DNA of 11,301 nucleotides from assembly GCA_964521105.1 (NCBI GenBank), contig CAZFPO010000098.1:1-11301 (forward strand), in the 5' to 3' direction. This document shows positions 7,913-11,301 of this stretch, piece by piece. Every line of letters starts with the position of its first letter. Position 1 is the stretch's first letter. The position numbers and the translations under genes were made by a program. The notes beneath the pieces were generated by a model. That model had not been told where the DNA came from and did not search any database. It was given only the letters and a program-made list of their open reading frames with translations. This stretch comes from JAQUGA01 sp964521105. GTDB lineage: Bacteria > Bacteroidota > Bacteroidia > Bacteroidales > WCHB1-69.

Positions 7913-8006
7913 ACTTTTTGGTTATCTATTTAGAGTTGAAAATTATATTGCTTTCCATAAAATCATACTAACAAAATTATACTTCAAGTTATAAAACTAT
8001 CTGAAA

Positions 8007-8096
8007 TTAATTCAATACACTTTTTAATACTTTTAGAGACTTCAATCCTGTAAATTGAGTAAGGTGATATGCATAAAAACGTATTAAATCATCTAA
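8007..8096 (-). repeat. recO 3' end, intact copy matching the remnant at 2200-2289
   Basis: These 90 bases (RecO codons 210-238 plus stop) are the partner of the remnant at 2200-2289, same orientation. The longest exact block is near the inner end, TAAAAACGTATTAAAT-type sequence at about 8074-8089 versus 2267-2282. Similarity ends at 8096. Confidence 0.85.
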
Positions 8097-8723
8097 AAAC
8101 TGATTTCTATCGATTAAAGAAAAATTTTCAGAAGTCATTTCTTCAGATAAATAGGAGTTTAAAATAATACTGCTTTTTTCTTCAAATCCTGAATTCAAAT
8201 CTGTTATTACTGGGAAAAAAGAAGCGGATTTAATGTCGAAAAATTTATTTTGTTTACTAAAATTATTAATAGGAACTATCCCAAGATATTTAGTAAATTT
8301 GGTCATAAACTGTAGATGAAAATCCGAAAAACGGAATTCTTTTTCATCTAAATTAAGAATACTTTCTTCCACAAAATTATAAAGATTTGCATCAAACTCG
8401 GAGATGTGAATGCATCGATGAAGTAGTTCGGCTAAAAAAAGTGTAATCGTTTTTTTATAAAAATCGGTATTAATTGTTTTGAAGTGATACGCCATTTGCA
8501 TCTCTTTAACAATACATAAATCGGAATTGTTTTTTTTCCATGCAGTTATATCCACAAAGTTTAAAAAATCGACACACGAAGCTTTGTTTTTTGATTTACT
8601 AGATAAAGCTCCTTTCATTAAAAAGGATTGCTTACCGCCGTTCTTAGTTAGAATATGAACTATTAAGCTACTCTCTGAATATCTAATTTTATTTAAAACA
8701 ATACCCTTGGTTGAAAAAATCAT
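8007..8723 (-). CDS. recO: DNA repair protein RecO
   Basis: RecO loads RecA onto SSB-coated single-stranded DNA together with RecR in the RecFOR recombinational repair pathway, in the cytoplasm. The N-terminal OB-fold is seen in residues 1-80 (STKGIVLNKIRYSESSLIVHIL, here as 4-25, then GGKQSFLMKGAL). The C-terminal helical domain includes LFLAELLHRCIH (95-106), FMTKFTKYLGIVP (139-151) and the conserved tail LIRFYAYHLTQFTGLKSLKV (213-232). The length of 238 residues is normal for the family. The Cys zinc cluster of some RecO proteins is absent, as in other members lacking it. The start codon lies 2 bases after the porZ stop, indicating an operon and probably translational coupling. Its last 29 codons have a diverged second copy at 2200-2289. 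The gene itself looks complete and functional. Confidence 0.93.
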   Translation of the reverse strand: MIFSTKGIVLNKIRYSESSLIVHILTKNGGKQSFLMKGALSSKSKNKASCVDFLNFVDITAWKKNNSDLCIVKEMQMAYHFKTINTDFYKKTITLFLAELLHRCIHISEFDANLYNFVEESILNLDEKEFRFSDFHLQFMTKFTKYLGIVPINNFSKQNKFFDIKSASFFPVITDLNSGFEEKSSIILNSYLSEEMTSENFSLIDRNQFLDDLIRFYAYHLTQFTGLKSLKVLKSVLN

Positions 8724-8725
8724 TT

Positions 8726-11038
8726 TTAATGAATGAATAATATTTTTGCAACTACTTTTTCAATGCCATCCGTATCTGATGAAAAAACAAAATAGACACC
8801 TGTTTGAGCCCTGTCTCCCGAAAAGGTATTACCATTCCAAACGGCTTGTCCACCATTTGCAGTAGTTTGGTAAACTAACATGCCATTTATGTCCGTAATT
8901 TTTACATTTGCATTGCGAGTTAATCCATTTATTCCAATATAGCCATTATATGTTTCGCGAACAGGATTTGGAAAAACTAACACTTCATCTGCAATATATT
9001 CACTGCCAGAAGTTGCCATACCACGATACGAAATAATTCCTTTATCAGTAGCAATAAAAACTTCTCCTGTTTTGGGGTGAATGGCAATATCGATAATGGT
9101 ATTTGAAAATATTGGGCTATTTGATTCGGTAAAACTGAATAATTCTTTTGTTCCATCAGGCGACATGACAAAAACTCCCGCTTTTGATGTTCCAATCCAT
9201 TTTTGATTGGCACCATCAACCGCAATACAACTCACGTTTTCAAATTCTAAAAGGTTTTGAACGTAACCATCTTGTTCAATTAAAATATTTTGAGGTGCAG
9301 GGTTGTTTGTCGAAAAAATCGATTCGGGATTATAAAATACTTTTATGCCCTTGTCGGTACCAATCCAAATACTTCCATCTAAATCCTGTGCAATACAATT
9401 AATTTGATTTGTTGAAATTCGTGTTCCCAAATTAATGTTTAATGATTTTTTTTCATCATCAGATGGATTATCAATGGTTCCGTTATCATTATATACAACC
9501 AACCCATTTGTTCGAGGCAAAATTATCCACTTATAATTCGATGAATCGATAAATACTTTTGAGGCATTAACTCCATTTGCATAAGGTGCTAGGTTGAATG
9601 TGTACCAATTGTTTTGAGGGGTTCGAGCGGCTAAAATTTTTCCAGTATTTGAATTGGTACACCACATTGTTCCATTTTTATCAATTGCTAATCCGCCAAT
9701 GTAAGTACCACCGGCAAAGGATTCTAATGGCGTGTTTAATATAGTGTATGTGTTTTGTAGTTGCCCATTATTAAATTCTAAAATTCCTTTTCCCCATGTT
9801 GCAGCAAAAATTTGAGATGGATTTAGTGGATTGGAAGCCATTGAAATAATATCATAGATTGTATCGAGTTGAGGTACTGTTAAATTGGTTACATTATGCC
9901 ATTCATTGTCGGTAAAATAGCTCCAATTCGCTTTTATCATATTGTTTCCCCACGATCCAGTAACACCACCTTGCGTAATTGTTAACATATCTTGGCATAA
10001 CGACATTTGAAAACATTGGTCGGAAAGTGGTCCATTAAAAGTAAAAAAATCGTTTTTCCAAATGTTTTGCGACCAGTTTTTTACTAAACCGTGTTGATTA
10101 TCGCAAATCCATCTATTTCCAGTTTTATCGATTATTGCATAATTGCAAAAGATATTTTTGGGATTATACGTCCATAAATTCGTAATATTAGCAAAAGTAG
10201 TGTCGTATTCGTTAACAAAATAGTTTAAAGCAATGATTAACGCGTTTTTATACACATTCATGCATTTTTTCTGAGCATTTCCAGTAAATTCAGTATAATT
10301 CCAAACTCCATTTTTGTAAATAAATGTTGAATCGGTGTTTTCTTGAGCGCCAGGTTTATTTACAATGATTGAATTATTAAAATTGCAAACCATATTTAGT
10401 TTTGTGCCAAAATAGAAAAAACTTTCATCAAAAGTCCAATAATTGTAGTTTGCTAAATTTTGATTGTTTATGTCGGCATTGTACATACCAAGTTCTGTGG
10501 CAACATAGAATTTGTTGTTGTAGATATCCATATCAAAAACTTCTACTTGATTTCCAAGTGGTCCAATTAGCCATGTATCGCAAACTTCTCTTCGGTTTAA
10601 ATCAATAACAACTACTCCAAAGCCGCAACTCAAATATGCCTTATTTTCTTTAATAAAAATATTATTAATTGTTTTTCTACCTGGTATAATTTTTCGTTTA
10701 ATATCGGGCAAATTATAAACTACATCGTTTTTAATTAGGTCGATATTTGTGTTTGTATAGGCAATTATTAATGATTTTGATTCTTCGGCATAAGCGATTG
10801 ATGAAATTCCAACATCCGACAAGCCATCAACCTTTGTTATTTTATGAACAGTATTGTCCGATTTATCGACATAAAAAAGCGTTTGAGGGGTGGCTGCATA
10901 AATTCTATCGCTTGCTTCAACAGCCATAATTACTTTGTTATATGGAAGATGTTCACGCCATGTACCAAGTGGAATTTGAGAATTTACATTTACAAGAGTA
11001 ATGAAAAACAAAAAAAAGTATATCAATTTTAATTTCAT
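8726..11038 (-). CDS. porZ: PorZ, type IX secretion attachment-complex protein
   Basis: A surface component of the T9SS. In Porphyromonas gingivalis, PorZ works with PorU, PorV and PorQ, and is thought to present anionic LPS so that the sortase PorU can attach it to cargo. Visible here: a signal peptide (1-20, cleavage at NSQ-I); the characteristic mature start IPLGTWREHLPYNKV (22-36); and a long chain of beta-propeller blades with two-component-regulator-propeller style motifs: GLSDVGISSIAY (72-83), WGKGILEFNNG (415-425), SIWIGTDKGIKVF (556-568), KWIGTSKAGVFVM (613-625), FIATDKGI (661-668). The type A C-terminal domain starts near 685 (VLVFPNPVRETYNG, ANVKITDINGMLVY, TGVYFVF), which PorZ keeps rather than loses. 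The length of 770 residues is close to the family's. Position immediately upstream of recO is a good extra cue. The start codon gives a clean signal peptide. Identification is confident. Confidence 0.9.
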   Translation of the reverse strand: MKLKLIYFFLFFITLVNVNSQIPLGTWREHLPYNKVIMAVEASDRIYAATPQTLFYVDKSDNTVHKITKVDGLSDVGISSIAYAEESKSLIIAYTNTNIDLIKNDVVYNLPDIKRKIIPGRKTINNIFIKENKAYLSCGFGVVVIDLNRREVCDTWLIGPLGNQVEVFDMDIYNNKFYVATELGMYNADINNQNLANYNYWTFDESFFYFGTKLNMVCNFNNSIIVNKPGAQENTDSTFIYKNGVWNYTEFTGNAQKKCMNVYKNALIIALNYFVNEYDTTFANITNLWTYNPKNIFCNYAIIDKTGNRWICDNQHGLVKNWSQNIWKNDFFTFNGPLSDQCFQMSLCQDMLTITQGGVTGSWGNNMIKANWSYFTDNEWHNVTNLTVPQLDTIYDIISMASNPLNPSQIFAATWGKGILEFNNGQLQNTYTILNTPLESFAGGTYIGGLAIDKNGTMWCTNSNTGKILAARTPQNNWYTFNLAPYANGVNASKVFIDSSNYKWIILPRTNGLVVYNDNGTIDNPSDDEKKSLNINLGTRISTNQINCIAQDLDGSIWIGTDKGIKVFYNPESIFSTNNPAPQNILIEQDGYVQNLLEFENVSCIAVDGANQKWIGTSKAGVFVMSPDGTKELFSFTESNSPIFSNTIIDIAIHPKTGEVFIATDKGIISYRGMATSGSEYIADEVLVFPNPVRETYNGYIGINGLTRNANVKITDINGMLVYQTTANGGQAVWNGNTFSGDRAQTGVYFVFSSDTDGIEKVVAKILFIH

Positions 11039-11067
11039 AAAGTATCAATAATGAATAATACAAAGAA

Positions 11068-11075
11068 CAAAAATA
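11068..11075 (-). promoter_or_regulatory. Candidate -7 box for porZ-recO
   Basis: On the minus strand this reads TATTTTTG, matching the Bacteroidota TAnnTTTG box, 29 bases upstream of the porZ start codon. No TTTG or TTG is found at the expected 19-21 base spacing, so only half of the promoter pattern is met. An 8-base AT-rich inverted repeat (11102-11109 with 11118-11125) lies further upstream. Confidence 0.35.
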
Positions 11076-11198
11076 ATTTAAAAAAGAACATTAATAAGCT
11101 AACAATAAAAAACTAAATTTATTGTAGAATAGGATATTGTAATGTCAATTTTTTGAGTCAACAATGATTTTAAATCACTACTGACCGATTAAAAGTTT

Positions 11199-11266
11199 GA
11201 GATTCATCGCTTCGCTTTGAATGACAAGGCTTTTGGTGAATTCAGTAGGAGAATGGGTTGTCATTC
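11199..11266. repeat. Interspersed-type inverted repeat (GAATGACAA...TTGTCATTC)
   Basis: GAATGACAA (11219-11227) and TTGTCATTC (11258-11266) are perfect 9-base inverted arms separated by 30 bases. The left arm is preceded by GAGATTCATCGCTTCGCTTT (11199-11218) and the right arm is followed by CGAG. From memory, TTGTCATTCCGAG...GCGAAGCG...AATCTC is a dispersed intergenic repeat family in Bacteroidota and other genomes; this was not checked here. The right unit appears truncated after CGAG. Confidence 0.6.
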
Positions 11267-11301
11267 CGAGAAGTTATTCAAAATTTTGAAAACAAAGAGT
11301 G

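Noticed and set aside
7905..8006. Possible extension of the recO tail duplication into the 3' flank (CTTCAAGTTAT near 7982 against CTTGAGTTAT near 2176).
   Set aside because: Only about ten bases match, with a gap, and the hairpin structure is not kept; this is within chance for AT-rich DNA.
8977..10929. Several 60-82 codon frames on both strands within porZ.
   Set aside because: All lie inside the well-supported PorZ frame, have low-plausibility composition and no starts or signals of their own.
1..11301. CRISPR array, tRNA, rRNA, toxin-antitoxin or defence genes.
   Set aside because: No regularly spaced repeats, cloverleaf sequences or recognisable proteins of these kinds were found on either strand.

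Overview
The window looks like a piece of chromosome from a member of the Bacteroidota, probably an uncultivated marine or anaerobic type. The DNA is very AT-rich, start codons lack clear GGAGG ribosome-binding sites, signal peptides start MKK or MKL and end at SQ or AQ, and two proteins carry type IX secretion (T9SS) C-terminal domains. One of these is the secretion component PorZ, encoded directly upstream of recO. The genus cannot be told from the sequence alone.

Layout. 36-2147 (+) encodes a membrane-anchored PpiD/SurA-type periplasmic chaperone, closed by a strong bidirectional hairpin terminator at 2166-2196. Just beyond it, at 2200-2289 on the minus strand, lies a detached copy of the last 29 codons plus stop of recO. 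2402-3928 (-) encodes a multi-pass membrane protein resembling GT-C glycosyltransferases. A 363-base gene-free stretch follows. 4292-5257 (+) encodes a secreted VGIGTT-repeat protein with a tail-fiber-like C-terminal domain. 5378-5917 (+) encodes a small lipoprotein, and 5929-7872 (+) a T9SS cargo protein with a probable alpha/alpha-toroid domain; these two are 11 bases apart and probably form an operon. 8007-8723 (-) is intact recO and 8726-11038 (-) is porZ, an operon with a 2-base gap, facing the cargo gene convergently. The last 260 bases hold the porZ upstream region and an interspersed-type inverted repeat.

The main find is the recO tail remnant. It matches the intact recO tail at 22 of 29 residues and 67 of 90 bases, and the match stops abruptly at 2289 and 8096. 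Most base differences (14 of 23) are at codon third positions, so the two tails diverged while both were under protein-level selection. This fits two different functional recO genes better than decay of a local duplicate. The simplest reading is that ppiD and recO were once convergent neighbours sharing the 2166-2196 terminator, and that about 5.7 kb carrying the four cell-surface/export genes (2290-8006) came in by recombination at the recO 3' end, leaving the old tail stranded. No integrase or transposase is visible in the window, so the mechanism is open.

Functionally, most of the window concerns the cell envelope: periplasmic folding (PpiD-like), T9SS attachment (PorZ), a T9SS cargo protein, a lipoprotein, a secreted fiber-like protein and a membrane glycosyltransferase-like protein. 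RecO (recombinational repair) is the exception.
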